Below, piece by piece: positions 44,499 through 52,840 of a stretch of DNA of 64,000 bases. Position 1 is the first letter of the stretch; every line of letters begins with the position of its first letter. The notes beneath the pieces were generated by a model. That model saw only the letters and a list, made by a program, of their open reading frames with translations, was not told the origin of the DNA and ran no database searches. The stretch lies in the NCBI GenBank assembly GCA_035534615.1, contig DATLRO010000027.1, forward strand, positions 1 to 64,000. The letters run 5' to 3'. This DNA is from JAGWRA01 sp035534615. Its GTDB lineage: Bacteria; Acidobacteriota; Vicinamibacteria; Vicinamibacterales; CAVVIG01. The position numbers and the translations under genes are program-made.

Positions 44499-45670
44499 GT
44501 CCCGGACGCCTGCGCCCGCTGCGCGGCCCCGCGATCTGGATCGTCGCGGCGCTGCTGACGGCCCCGGGGGCTGCCGCCGCGGCCCCCGTGCAGGGACTGA
44601 CGGACGTCGCCCCGCTCGCCCACGCCTACGATCAGATTCTCGACGCCGATTTCGATCAGGCCCGCGTCACGCTGCAGCAGGCCTGCCCGCCGGCGCCGGC
44701 GGAGGCCTGCCGGACGCTGGACGCGGTCGCCGACTGGTGGCGGATCTCGCTCGACCCGGCCGATCGCAGCCGCGACGCGGCGTTCACGCAGGCGGCCGAC
44801 GGCGCCATCGCGGCCGACCGGGCCTGGACCGCGCGCGAGCCCGACCGCGCCGAAGCGTGGTTCTATCTCGGCGGCGCCTACGCCACGCGCGTGCAGTGGC
44901 AGGTGCTGCGCGGCCAGCGGCTGGCCGCGGCGCGCGACGGCAACCGGATCCGGGAGGCGCTCGAACACGCGGTCCAGCTCGATCCGTCGCTGCAGGACGC
45001 GTACTTCGGCATCGGCCTCTACCACTACTACGCCGCCGTCGCCCCGCTGGGCGCCCGCCTCCTGCGGTGGCTGCTCATGCTGCCGGGCGGGAACCGGGCG
45101 CAGGGGCTGCGCGAGATGCAGCGGACGCGGACCCTGGGCCAGCTCCTGCGCGGCGAAGCCGACTACCAGCTCCACTTCATCTACCTCTGGTACCAACACG
45201 ACACGGACGGGGCGCTGAAACTGCTCGAGGCGCTGAAGGCGCGCTATCCGCGCGATCCGCTGTTTCCCGCGCAGATCGCGTCGGTGCAGGACCTCTACCT
45301 CCACGACTATGCGGCGAGCGCGGCCACGGACGAGGCGCTGATCGCCGCGGCCGGCGCGCACGCGGTGAACTTTCCGGAACTCGCCGAAGCGGGCGCGCGC
45401 TTCCACCTCGCGGTCCAGCTCGACGCGCTCGGCCGGACCGGCGACGCCGCCCGCACGCTGCAGGAGGTGATCGCCATGCGGCCCGCGGCGCCGTACTCCG
45501 TCCTCGCCCGTGCGCACCTCCACCTGGGCCGGCTGTACGACCGCACGGATCAGCACGCGCGGGCGGCGCAGCAGTACCGCGCCGCGATCGCGAGCACGCC
45601 CGACGGCGATCCCTACCACGTGCGCAATCGCGCGCGCGACGCGCTCGCGCACGAACCGGCGCGACGCTGA
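44495..45670 (+). CDS. Exported TPR-type repeat protein
   Basis: 391 residues. A signal peptide (PAIWIVAALLTAPGAAAAA) leads to a helical repeat protein: AYDQILDADFDQARVTLQQAC, PDRAEAWFYLGGAYATRVQWQ, LEHAVQLDPSLQDAYFGIGLYHYY, LLEALKARYPRDPLFPAQIASV and ARAHLHLGRLYDRTDQHARAAQQY. These are tetratricopeptide-like units. Periplasmic scaffolding is likely; no catalytic motif is seen. The start is a GTG overlapping the ddl stop, so it is coupled to cell-wall synthesis, but whether they work together is unknown. Confidence 0.82.
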   Translation: MSPGRLRPLRGPAIWIVAALLTAPGAAAAAPVQGLTDVAPLAHAYDQILDADFDQARVTLQQACPPAPAEACRTLDAVADWWRISLDPADRSRDAAFTQAADGAIAADRAWTAREPDRAEAWFYLGGAYATRVQWQVLRGQRLAAARDGNRIREALEHAVQLDPSLQDAYFGIGLYHYYAAVAPLGARLLRWLLMLPGGNRAQGLREMQRTRTLGQLLRGEADYQLHFIYLWYQHDTDGALKLLEALKARYPRDPLFPAQIASVQDLYLHDYAASAATDEALIAAAGAHAVNFPELAEAGARFHLAVQLDALGRTGDAARTLQEVIAMRPAAPYSVLARAHLHLGRLYDRTDQHARAAQQYRAAIASTPDGDPYHVRNRARDALAHEPARR

Positions 45671-45793
45671 TCGCCCGGCAGCCGCACCGCAGAGGACGCG
45701 CGCGGCCCCTTCAGCCCTGCAGCGACCCCTTCGCGCGGCCGAAAAAACTTGATGATGACGGGTCCGCATTTTGACTTTTTCTGAACTTTGTGC

Positions 45794-45821
45794 TTGACAT
45801 CGGAAATTTCTCATCGATAAT
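45794..45821 (+). promoter_or_regulatory. Promoter upstream of the micro-ORF pair
   Basis: TTGACA (45794-45799, perfect) and GATAAT (45816-45821) with a 16-base spacer in a clearly AT-rich stretch. It gives a leader of about 85 bases. Confidence 0.65.
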
Positions 45822-45836
45822 CTACATCTTGTATGA

Positions 45837-45858
45837 GGGTGGCGTGCTCAGGCCACCC
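45837..45858 (+). other. Hairpin in the micro-ORF leader
   Basis: GGGTGGC (45837-45843) pairs exactly with GCCACCC (45852-45858) around an eight-base loop. It sits between the promoter and the first micro-ORF. Confidence 0.5.
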
Positions 45859-45913
45859 GTAGTGACCTCGGTTCCGGTTGTAAACCTGGGCAGCCTACCC
45901 AATAGGAGGAAGA

Positions 45914-45961
45914 ATGGCGAAGAAAGCCGCCGGCAAGAAGAAGGGCGCGAAGAAGCGCTAG
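45914..45961 (+). CDS. Lysine-rich micropeptide 1 (15 aa)
   Basis: A complete 15-codon frame, MAKKAAGKKKGAKKR, ending in TAG. It is preceded by a perfect AGGAGG four bases before ATG and followed by a terminator hairpin. Seven of 15 residues are lysine, with one arginine. The peptide resembles the basic tails of histone-H1-like bacterial nucleoid proteins but has no fold of its own. A related 17-codon frame lies 210 bases downstream. Binding to nucleic acid or the ribosome is a guess. It could also be a leader peptide, though no gene follows on this strand. Confidence 0.6.
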   Translation: MAKKAAGKKKGAKKR

Positions 45962-45981
45962 ACCGGCCGTCAACCGGTTCC

Positions 45982-46017
45982 GGGGGTGGTCACCATCTGA
46001 CACCCCCTCTCTTTTCT
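45982..46017 (+). terminator. Terminator-like hairpin after micro-ORF 1
   Basis: GGGGGTG (45982-45988) pairs with CACCCCC (46001-46007), followed by TCTCTTTTCT. A smaller hairpin (ACCGG/CCGGT, 45962-45978) comes first. Confidence 0.6.
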
Positions 46018-46170
46018 GCGCTCCCGCGACACGACGACAATCCGGCGGAAGCGCTCCGATGCTGAGAGTCTCAACACGGACGGACGGACGTGCCAGGCGG
46101 CAGGCGTTCGTCGTGGCGATGAGGGCTCTGGCACTCGTCAAACCAGCCAGTGAAGGGGGGAATTCAGCTA

Positions 46171-46224
46171 ATGGCAAAGAAAGCCAAGGGCGGGAAGAAG
46201 AAGGCCGGCGCCAAGAAGCGGTAA
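46171..46224 (+). CDS. Lysine-rich micropeptide 2 (17 aa)
   Basis: A complete 17-codon frame, MAKKAKGGKKKAGAKKR, ending in TAA. It starts and ends like micropeptide 1 (MAKKA... and ...AKKR) and has eight lysines. The upstream purine run GAAGGGGGG ends ten bases before ATG. A hairpin with weak T-run follows. The two frames differ at many bases, which argues for an old duplication kept for its protein product. No separate promoter is evident, so it may depend on read-through from the first. Confidence 0.55.
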   Translation: MAKKAKGGKKKAGAKKR

Positions 46225-46238
46225 GCTGGCATCCTGCC

Positions 46239-46264
46239 AAGGGGGCGGCGGTCGCCCCCTTATT
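46239..46264 (+). terminator. Terminator after micro-ORF 2
   Basis: AAGGGGGCG (46239-46247) pairs with CGCCCCCTT (46253-46261) around a five-base loop. It also lies at the 3' end of the convergent HEAT-cyclophilin gene and may serve both. Confidence 0.65.
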
Positions 46265-46276
46265 CCACACCCTCCT

Positions 46277-48472
46277 TCACGGTTCCCCGATCATCTGCCG
46301 GCCGTTCCAGATCCGCACATCCTCGATCACGTCGCCCGGCTGCAGCCGGTCGACCACGTCCATGCCGGAGACCACCTGCCCGAACACCGTGTAGCCGGCG
46401 TCCAGCCGCGGCTGCGGTGAGAGGCAGATGAAGAACTGGCTGCCGCCGGTGTCCCGCCAGTCGAGCGCCATCCCGACCGTCCCCGGCGCGTACAGCCGCT
46501 CGTTCAATTCGTCGCGAATCGTGTAGCCCGGCCCGCCGTCGCCGTCGCCGCGCGGATCGCCCCCCTGCACGACGAAGTCGGGGACGACGCGCGCGATCGG
46601 CACGTGGTCGAAGAAGCCGCGCCGCGCCAAATCGATCAGATTCTGCACGGTCAGCGGCGCGTCCAGCACGGCCAGCTCGATCTCGATCGTGCCCTTCGCG
46701 GTGTCGATGTACATCTCGGGCGACACCTGCGGATCGACCAGCTGCGGACTGGCATACGTGGCCGCCGTCCAGATCGTCGGCGCCGGACGGATGGCCGCAG
46801 CGGCGTCGAAGGTCGGATCGAGGCGGTGCAGCAGCTCGGCCGCCTTCACCCGCACGGCCCAGTCCTTGTCGGCGAGCGCCGTCTTCAACGTGGCGGTCGC
46901 CGCGCCCGCGCCGTATCGCGCCAGCGCTTCCAGCGCGGCCGCGCGCGCCACGTACGTCGAATCACCGAGCCCCTGCCGGTAGGCGGCCGCGAGCGCCGGC
47001 GCCGCGTCCGGCGGCTTCAGGCGTCCGAGCCCCTCGGCCGCCGTCTTCCGGATGTAGGGGTCGGGGCTCTTCAGCCGCTCGAGCAGCATCCCGTCGATGC
47101 CGGGCGCGCGCAGGGCCACGAGCGCCCGCAGCACGGCCGCGACGACGCGCAGATCGTGATCGCCCAGCATCGGCAGCAGGCGCGGCACGGCCCGCGCCGC
47201 CGGCAGCTCGCGGAGCGCCGACGCCAGCGCCGCGCGGACGGTCCACTGCCGATCGGGCGTCAGCCCCGACAGCACCAGCATGAAATCGTCCGCGTCCTGC
47301 CGGGCCACCGCCTGGAGGGCCGCGCCGCGGACGGCCGGCGACTCGTCCGACACCATGTCCAGCAGCGCATCGACGACGCCCGGCGCCCTGATGAACCCGA
47401 GCGCATTCACCGCCTCGAGCCGCAGCCCGGGATCGGTCTTCAGGTTCTCGATGAGCGGGATCAGGACGGGCGCCGCCCGGGGATCGCCGATCTCGCCGAG
47501 CGCGCGCACCGCCTCGATCGCCGGCGGCAGGCTGGTCCCGGCGGCGTGCACCAGATCGAGGAGCGGCTCGACGGCCGCCCGATCCTTCAGCGCGCCGAGG
47601 CCGCGGGCGGCGAAGGCGCGCGTCCAGACGCCGTCGGCGCGCACGAGCGTCATCAGCGCCGGTTCGCCGCGCGGATCGTCGAGCCACTGCAGCGCGTACG
47701 CCACCGGCCACCAGCGGACGAGCGGCTGTCCGCCCGGGCTCAACACCGCGGCCGCGAACGCGGCGTACGCGTGCAGGCGGGCGAGCGCGGACACGCCCAG
47801 CTGGAACACGCACGCCTCCGTGTGCCGATCGCCGGCCATCGCGTCGGGCCCGACGGCCGCCAGCGCGCCGCTGCGCACGATCCCGCCGACGAGCTGGCCG
47901 ATCGGCGCCGCCGCCGCCGGATCGCCGATGAGCCCCAGCGCCTGCGCGGCGCTCCCCTGCACCAGCCGCGAGGGATCGTGCAGTGCCGCCACGAGCGGCG
48001 TCACCGCCTTCCGGTCGCCGATCAGGCCGAGCGCGAACGCCGCCATCTGCCGGACTTCCGGCTCGGGGTCCGCCAGGAGCGTCACGAGCGGGCCGACCCC
48101 CTCGGGCAGGCCGACGCGCCCGACCGCCAGCGCGGCCCGGCGCCGGATGCGTGCGTCTGGATCGGCCAGCAGCGCCAGCAGATCCGGCCGCGCCGGCGGC
48201 GGGGCGGACGCGGCCGCCGGTCCCCTCCCGCGGCGGCGCCCGGTCACCGGAGCCGGCGCCGCGACCGGCGACGGCTCGGGCGCGCGCAGGATCCGCTGGT
48301 CCTCGAGCCGGAGGATCCAGCCGACCTTCTCCGCGTACGTCACGGCCGGCTGGACGTGAGGCGCGACGCGGGGCGCCGGCGGCGCACAGGCAGCCGCGAA
48401 CGCGGCGGCCAGCGCGGCGGCCGCCAGCCGCACTCCCCGCACCCTGATGTTCCACCGCGTCCGAATCTGCAT
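46277..48472 (-). CDS. HEAT-repeat lipoprotein with C-terminal cyclophilin domain
   Basis: 731 residues. The signal sequence ends AAFAAAC with the lipid cysteine at residue 29. Residues about 90-585 are HEAT repeats (for example PDARIRRRAALAVGRVGLPEG and PEVRQMAAFALGLIGDRKAV). The last 145 residues are a peptidyl-prolyl isomerase of the cyclophilin family: TIEIELAVLDAPLTVQNLI, DHVPIARVVPDFVVQGGDP, GTVGMALDWRDTGGSQFFI and YTVFGQVVSGMDVVDRL. The protein would be membrane-tethered in the envelope, with the helical solenoid holding clients near the foldase. Adjacent menC suggests no link. Confidence 0.88.
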   Translation of the reverse strand: MQIRTRWNIRVRGVRLAAAALAAAFAAACAPPAPRVAPHVQPAVTYAEKVGWILRLEDQRILRAPEPSPVAAPAPVTGRRRGRGPAAASAPPPARPDLLALLADPDARIRRRAALAVGRVGLPEGVGPLVTLLADPEPEVRQMAAFALGLIGDRKAVTPLVAALHDPSRLVQGSAAQALGLIGDPAAAAPIGQLVGGIVRSGALAAVGPDAMAGDRHTEACVFQLGVSALARLHAYAAFAAAVLSPGGQPLVRWWPVAYALQWLDDPRGEPALMTLVRADGVWTRAFAARGLGALKDRAAVEPLLDLVHAAGTSLPPAIEAVRALGEIGDPRAAPVLIPLIENLKTDPGLRLEAVNALGFIRAPGVVDALLDMVSDESPAVRGAALQAVARQDADDFMLVLSGLTPDRQWTVRAALASALRELPAARAVPRLLPMLGDHDLRVVAAVLRALVALRAPGIDGMLLERLKSPDPYIRKTAAEGLGRLKPPDAAPALAAAYRQGLGDSTYVARAAALEALARYGAGAATATLKTALADKDWAVRVKAAELLHRLDPTFDAAAAIRPAPTIWTAATYASPQLVDPQVSPEMYIDTAKGTIEIELAVLDAPLTVQNLIDLARRGFFDHVPIARVVPDFVVQGGDPRGDGDGGPGYTIRDELNERLYAPGTVGMALDWRDTGGSQFFICLSPQPRLDAGYTVFGQVVSGMDVVDRLQPGDVIEDVRIWNGRQMIGEP

Positions 48473-48482
48473 GCCCCTCCGT

Positions 48483-49604
48483 TCAGCGGACCGGCGCCCG
48501 GTCCAGCGTCAACGCCCGCTCGGTCGCCCGATCGACGCGATCGGGCACGATCGTCACGCCGATCCCGGGGCCGTCCGGCACGGGGATGGTGCCGTTCGGC
48601 CGGACCTCGATGGGCGGCTCGATGAGGTCGGGCACGTAGTAGCGGCGGCTGGCGGCAATGTCGCCCGGCAGCGTGAAGTTCGGCAGCGTGGACAGGTGAA
48701 TGTTGTGCGCCCGGCCGACGCCCGATTCCAGCATCCCGCCGTGCCACACGGGCAGGCCGTGGGCGGCGCACAGATCATGCACGTGGATGGACTCGCGGAA
48801 GCCGCCCAGGCGGCCCGGCTTGATGTTGATGATCCGGCAGGCGCCCTGCGCGATCGCCTCCTCGGCCAGCCGGACGGTCTTGATCGATTCGTCGAGGCAG
48901 ATCGGCGTCCGGAGCTGCGCCTGCAGCTTCGCGTGATCGCGGATGTCGTCATCATCGAGCGGCTGCTCGATCATCATGAGGTCGAAGGCGTCCAGCTGCC
49001 GGAGGTGCGCGGCGTCCTCCAGCAGGTAGGCCGCGTTGGCGTCGACCATGAGCGGGATCGGCCCGAAGCGCCGCCGGACCATCTCCACCGTGCCGACGTC
49101 CCAGCCCGGCTTGATCTTGATCTTGATGCGGCGGTAGCCGGCCGCCAGCTCCTGCTCGATCTTGGCCGCGAGCTGATCCAGCGAGTCCTGAATGCCGATC
49201 GACACCCCCGAGGCGATCGGCCGGCCGTTGCCCCCGAGCGTCCGCCACAGCGGCTCGCCCCGCTGGCGGGCGTACAGATCCCAGGCGGCCATCTCGAGCC
49301 CCGCCTTGGCCATGTGGTGCCCGCGGATCGCCTTGAGCGCCGGGAACACCTCGCGCGGGTGGGCGAACTCGACGCCGAGCACGAGCGGCGCGACGAAGGC
49401 GCTCAGGATGTGCCAGGCCGTCTCGGTGGTCTCGGCGCTGTAGAAGGGGTTCTGGTCGGCGACGCACTCGCCGTACCCGGACAGGCCGTCGCCGTCGAGG
49501 CGGATCAGAATGAAGGTGCGGTCGTACGACCGCCCGAAGCTCGTCTCGAAGAAATGCACGAGCGGCAGGCGGAGGAGGCGGAGTTCGATGCGCTCGATCT
49601 TCAC
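48483..49604 (-). CDS. menC: o-Succinylbenzoate synthase (enolase superfamily)
   Basis: 373 residues of the MenC/N-acylamino-acid racemase group. It has the catalytic lysine motif KIKIKPG, metal ligands in LMVDANAAY, MMIEQPL and PICLDESI, and the second lysine in IINIKPGRLGG; the C-terminal part has WHGGMLESGVGRAHNIHL. It dehydrates SHCHC to o-succinylbenzoate in menaquinone synthesis; racemase side activity is known in the family. The frame opens upstream of a TATCAT box (49646-49651), so I choose the GTG at 49604 (VKIERIELRLLRLPL). Confidence 0.88.
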   Translation of the reverse strand: MKIERIELRLLRLPLVHFFETSFGRSYDRTFILIRLDGDGLSGYGECVADQNPFYSAETTETAWHILSAFVAPLVLGVEFAHPREVFPALKAIRGHHMAKAGLEMAAWDLYARQRGEPLWRTLGGNGRPIASGVSIGIQDSLDQLAAKIEQELAAGYRRIKIKIKPGWDVGTVEMVRRRFGPIPLMVDANAAYLLEDAAHLRQLDAFDLMMIEQPLDDDDIRDHAKLQAQLRTPICLDESIKTVRLAEEAIAQGACRIINIKPGRLGGFRESIHVHDLCAAHGLPVWHGGMLESGVGRAHNIHLSTLPNFTLPGDIAASRRYYVPDLIEPPIEVRPNGTIPVPDGPGIGVTIVPDRVDRATERALTLDRAPVR

Positions 49605-49743
49605 GATCGCCGGTCCGGAGGCGTAGCCACCGTGATACTCGCGCGATGATACCACGGCGACTGCGCGCGTCTCCGACGCGCGCGCCGGGCGCCGGTTCCG
49701 CCGGCCGCCTGCCCGGCGCTTGCCTGCGCGGAAAAGCGGCCGG

Positions 49744-49749
49744 TATACT
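49744..49749 (+). promoter_or_regulatory. -10 box before the deoxynucleoside kinase
   Basis: TATACT ends nine bases before the TTG at 49759. It lies within the longer open frame, so the upstream TTG at 49720 cannot be the start for this transcript. Confidence 0.45.
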
Positions 49750-49758
49750 GCGCGGGTC

Positions 49759-50400
49759 TTGGATTTCCGCTATCTCGCCATCGAAGGGCCGATCGGCGTC
49801 GGCAAATCCGCGCTGACCGAGCGGCTGGCCACCCGGCTCGACGCCACGGTCGTCCTCGAGGATCCCGAGAACCCGTTCCTCGCGGACTTCTACGCCGACC
49901 GGCCGGGCGCCGCGCTGCAGGCCCAGCTGTTCTATCTGCTGAACCGGCACCGCCAGCTGACCGCCCTGCGCCAGACGGACCTGTTCAGCCAGGTGACCAT
50001 CTGCGATTACGTCTTCGACAAGGATCGCATCTACGCCTACCTGAATCTGGACGACAACGAGCTGTTCATCTACCAGCGCCTGTACGACCTGCTGGCGCCC
50101 GACATCCCGCCGCCCGACCTCGTCATCTACCTGCAGGCGCCGACCGACGTGCTGGTCCGCCGCCTGCGGAGCCGGCCGGCCGATCCCGAGCAGCAGGCGC
50201 TGCGCCCCGGCGCGGAATACCTCCGCGAGCTGAACGAGGCCTATCAGCACTTCTTCTTCCATTACAGCGCCACGCCCCTGCTCGTTGTCGAGACGTCGCA
50301 CTTCGCGCCGGACGCCGACGATCAGGCGCTCGACGACCTGATCCGGCAGATCCGCGGCATGGGGCCGGGCACGCAGTACTACGTGCCGAGAACGTCATAA
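49759..50400 (+). CDS. Deoxynucleoside kinase
   Basis: 213 residues. Begins LDFRYLAIEGPIGVGKSALTERL with the P-loop GPIGVGKS of the deoxyadenosine/deoxyguanosine kinase family. Later features are ENPFLADFYAD, QAQLFYLLNRHRQL, ICDYVFDKDRIYAYLNL and the lid LVRRLRSRP. It phosphorylates deoxynucleosides for salvage. The start is probably the TTG at 49759, since that directly follows a -10 box and gives the right length; an upstream TTG adds 13 unlikely residues. It is divergent from menC and about 80 bases before accD. Confidence 0.88.
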   Translation: MDFRYLAIEGPIGVGKSALTERLATRLDATVVLEDPENPFLADFYADRPGAALQAQLFYLLNRHRQLTALRQTDLFSQVTICDYVFDKDRIYAYLNLDDNELFIYQRLYDLLAPDIPPPDLVIYLQAPTDVLVRRLRSRPADPEQQALRPGAEYLRELNEAYQHFFFHYSATPLLVVETSHFAPDADDQALDDLIRQIRGMGPGTQYYVPRTS

Positions 50401-50464
50401 GGCAGGCGGGCAGGCGCTCAGGCGCTCGCCCTTCGACAGGCGCGGGGCGGGGCCCGCCCTGTGC

Positions 50465-50470
50465 TAAGCT
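50465..50470 (+). promoter_or_regulatory. Possible -10 box before accD
   Basis: TAAGCT, eight bases before the accD ATG. Weak match; noted because of the repeated spacing in this window. Confidence 0.25.
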
Positions 50471-50478
50471 CAAACCTC

Positions 50479-51396
50479 ATGGCCTGGTTCAAGAAGACCC
50501 GCATCCCGATTGCGGCCTCCAAGGACAAGTCCAGCCGCGTCCCGGAAGGCCTGTGGGTGAAGTGCCCCGGCTGCTCGCAGATCATCTACAACAAGGATCT
50601 GGCGGCCAACCTCGGCGTCTGCCCGAAGTGCGACCACCACTTCCGGATGGGCGCGGCCGAGCGTCTGCGCATGCTGTTCGACGACGGCGAGTGGCGCGAA
50701 TTCGACGCGTCGCTGGTGTCGACCGACCCGCTGCACTTCACCGATACGAAGCCGTACCGCGAGCGGCTGCGGAGCACCATCGCCGCGACCGGCGTGAAGG
50801 ACGCGGTGCTGGTCGGGCGCGGCCGGCTCGCGGGCGTCGAGACGATCATCGCCGCCATGGAATACAGCTTCATCGGCGGCAGCATGGGCGTGGTCGTCGG
50901 CGAGAAGATCACCCGGGCGATCGAACGGGCGATCGCCGAGCGCCTGGCGGTGGTCGTCGTCTGCTGCTCGGGCGGCGCCCGGATGATGGAAGGGGCGCTG
51001 TCGCTGATGCAGATGGCCAAGATCAGCGCGGCGCTGGCCCGCCTCGACCGCGAAGGGCTGCCGTACATCTCCGTGCTCACCGACCCGACGACGGGCGGCG
51101 TGACGGCGAGTTTCGCGATGCTGGGCGACCTGAACATCGCCGAGCCGGGGGCGCTCATCGGCTTCGCGGGTCCGCGCGTCATCGAACAGACGATCCGGCA
51201 GAAGCTCCCCGACGGCTTTCAGCGGAGCGAGTTCCTGGTCGAGCACGGCTTCCTCGACTTCATCGTCGATCGCCGCGAGCTGAAGGCGGCGCTCGCCGGA
51301 GCGCTCCGGTTCATGAGCGTGGCGACCGCCGCGGCCCCGCCGCGCGCGGCGGCCGGCGTCGTGGCGCCGCCCGCCGCCGTCGTCGAACACCGGTAG
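50479..51396 (+). CDS. accD: Acetyl-CoA carboxylase carboxyltransferase beta subunit
   Basis: 305 residues. The N-terminal zinc ribbon (CPGCSQIIYNKDL...CPKCDHHF) marks AccD, followed by the crotonase-like fold with IAAMEYSFIGGSMGVVVGEKI, CCSGGARMMEGALSLMQMAKISAAL, LTDPTTGGVTASFAMLGD and GFAGPRVIEQTI. It transfers CO2 from carboxybiotin to acetyl-CoA in fatty-acid synthesis. The C-terminal 20 residues are an Ala/Pro tail. folC follows after 59 bases, a frequent pairing. Confidence 0.96.
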   Translation: MAWFKKTRIPIAASKDKSSRVPEGLWVKCPGCSQIIYNKDLAANLGVCPKCDHHFRMGAAERLRMLFDDGEWREFDASLVSTDPLHFTDTKPYRERLRSTIAATGVKDAVLVGRGRLAGVETIIAAMEYSFIGGSMGVVVGEKITRAIERAIAERLAVVVVCCSGGARMMEGALSLMQMAKISAALARLDREGLPYISVLTDPTTGGVTASFAMLGDLNIAEPGALIGFAGPRVIEQTIRQKLPDGFQRSEFLVEHGFLDFIVDRRELKAALAGALRFMSVATAAAPPRAAAGVVAPPAAVVEHR

Positions 51397-51455
51397 TCGC
51401 ACCCCGGCCGGCCGATGTCCGCGCGGCGTCGCGCCGGTCGCCGGCCCCTCCAGCC

Positions 51456-52742
51456 ATGGATCCGATCGACTCGCTGCTCGCCCTCGAGCAGTTCGGCATC
51501 AAGTTCGGGCTGAACCACATCCAGGCCCTCTGCGCGGGCCTCGACCATCCCGAGCGGTCGTTCCGCTCCGTCATCATCGCCGGCACGAACGGCAAGGGGT
51601 CGGTGGCCGCCATGGCCGAAACGGCGCTGCGGGCGTCGGGACGCCGGACGGGCCGCTACACCTCGCCCCATCTCGTCCGGCTCGAGGAGCGGTTCGCGAT
51701 CGACGGCCGGCCGGTCGGGACCGCGGCGCTGCGCGAAGCGGCCGGCACGGTCATGACGCAGATCGCGGCGCTGCGGGCGTCGGGTGCGCTGGAGACCGAG
51801 CCGACGTTCTTCGAGGCGGCGACCGCCGTCGCCTTCGATCTCTTCCGGCGGGCGCAGGTCGACGTCGCCGTGCTCGAAGTCGGACTCGGCGGGCGGCTCG
51901 ACGCGACGAACGTCGTCACCCCGCTCGCGGCCGCCATCACGACGATCGATTTCGATCACGAGCGCTATCTCGGGACGACGCTCGCCGCCATCGCCTTCGA
52001 GAAGGCGGGCGTCATCAAGCCGGGCATGACGGTCGTGGTCGGCGAGCGGAAGCCGGAGGCGCTGGACGTCATCGCGCGCGCGTGCCGGGAGCGGGGCGCG
52101 ACACTGGTGGCCGCCGCCGAGGGGGTCACGGCGGCGAGCGCGCTCGTGGAGGGCGCCACGCAGCTGACGCTCCGGACGCCGGCCGCCGACTACGGGACCG
52201 TCCGGCTGGGGCTGGCGGGCGCGCACCAGGTCGCGAACGCCGTGACCGCGGTGCGGCTGCTCGAAGCGCTGGCGCGACACGGCCTCGACGTGCCGCCGGC
52301 GGCGGTCGTCGCCGGCCTGCGGGACGTGCGCTGGCCGGGCCGGCTGGACTGGCGGCGTCTCGACGCGGAAGGCCGCGTGCTGCTCGACGCGGCGCACAAC
52401 CCGGCCGGCGCCGCCGCGCTGGCCGCGTATCTCGGGCAGGCGTGCCCCGGCGGTCTGCCGATCGTGTTCGGCGTGATGCGCGACAAGGACGTGGCCGGCA
52501 TGCTCGCCGCGCTGCTGCCGTGCGCCACGCACCTGTTCCTCACGCGGCCGGCCGGCCGGCGGGCGATGGCGCCGGCCGACATCGCGGCGCTCGTCGCGAC
52601 GATGCGCCCGGCGCGGCCGGTGACGATCGTGGCCGATCCGGTGGATGCGGTGCGCGCGGCGCGGGCGGTCGCCGGCGACGTGTGCGCGGCCGGGTCGATC
52701 TTCCTGCTGGGCGAGATCCTCGCGTGGCTCGATCGGCCGTGA
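51456..52742 (+). CDS. folC: Folylpolyglutamate/dihydrofolate synthase
   Basis: 428 residues. ATP-dependent ligase of the Mur superfamily that adds glutamate to folates. It has FGLNHIQALC, the P-loop IIAGTNGKGSVAAM, TGRYTSPHLVRLEERF, VLEVGLGGRLDATNVV and ITTIDFDHERYLGTTLAAIAFEKAGVIKPG, then DAAHNPAGAAALA in the C-terminal domain. The long open frame starts well upstream; the ATG at 51456 gives the normal MDPIDSLLALEQFG start. It is followed by lptD with its own promoter. Confidence 0.94.
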   Translation: MDPIDSLLALEQFGIKFGLNHIQALCAGLDHPERSFRSVIIAGTNGKGSVAAMAETALRASGRRTGRYTSPHLVRLEERFAIDGRPVGTAALREAAGTVMTQIAALRASGALETEPTFFEAATAVAFDLFRRAQVDVAVLEVGLGGRLDATNVVTPLAAAITTIDFDHERYLGTTLAAIAFEKAGVIKPGMTVVVGERKPEALDVIARACRERGATLVAAAEGVTAASALVEGATQLTLRTPAADYGTVRLGLAGAHQVANAVTAVRLLEALARHGLDVPPAAVVAGLRDVRWPGRLDWRRLDAEGRVLLDAAHNPAGAAALAAYLGQACPGGLPIVFGVMRDKDVAGMLAALLPCATHLFLTRPAGRRAMAPADIAALVATMRPARPVTIVADPVDAVRAARAVAGDVCAAGSIFLLGEILAWLDRP

Positions 52743-52758
52743 ACGCGCGTCCGGCCGA

Positions 52759-52787
52759 TTGCCCTCTCCTGCGTCGCATGCTATTCT
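52759..52787 (+). promoter_or_regulatory. lptD promoter
   Basis: TTGCCC (52759-52764) and TATTCT (52782-52787) with a 17-base spacer. The predicted leader is about 47 bases. Confidence 0.6.
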
Positions 52788-52840
52788 TCGGTAGTTTTCC
52801 GCGCTTCCCCGTTCACGCACATCCGGGTCCGGCTCCCTCG

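Noticed and set aside
45790..46394. Two longer frames (91 and 111 codons) overlapping the micro-ORFs
   Set aside because: One spans the promoter and hairpins, the other runs into the antisense of the HEAT-cyclophilin gene. Neither has a ribosome-binding site; the micro-ORFs do.
49720..49758. Longer N-terminus for the deoxynucleoside kinase
   Set aside because: The extra 13 codons contain a TATACT box and do not resemble the family start; the TTG at 49759 fits better.
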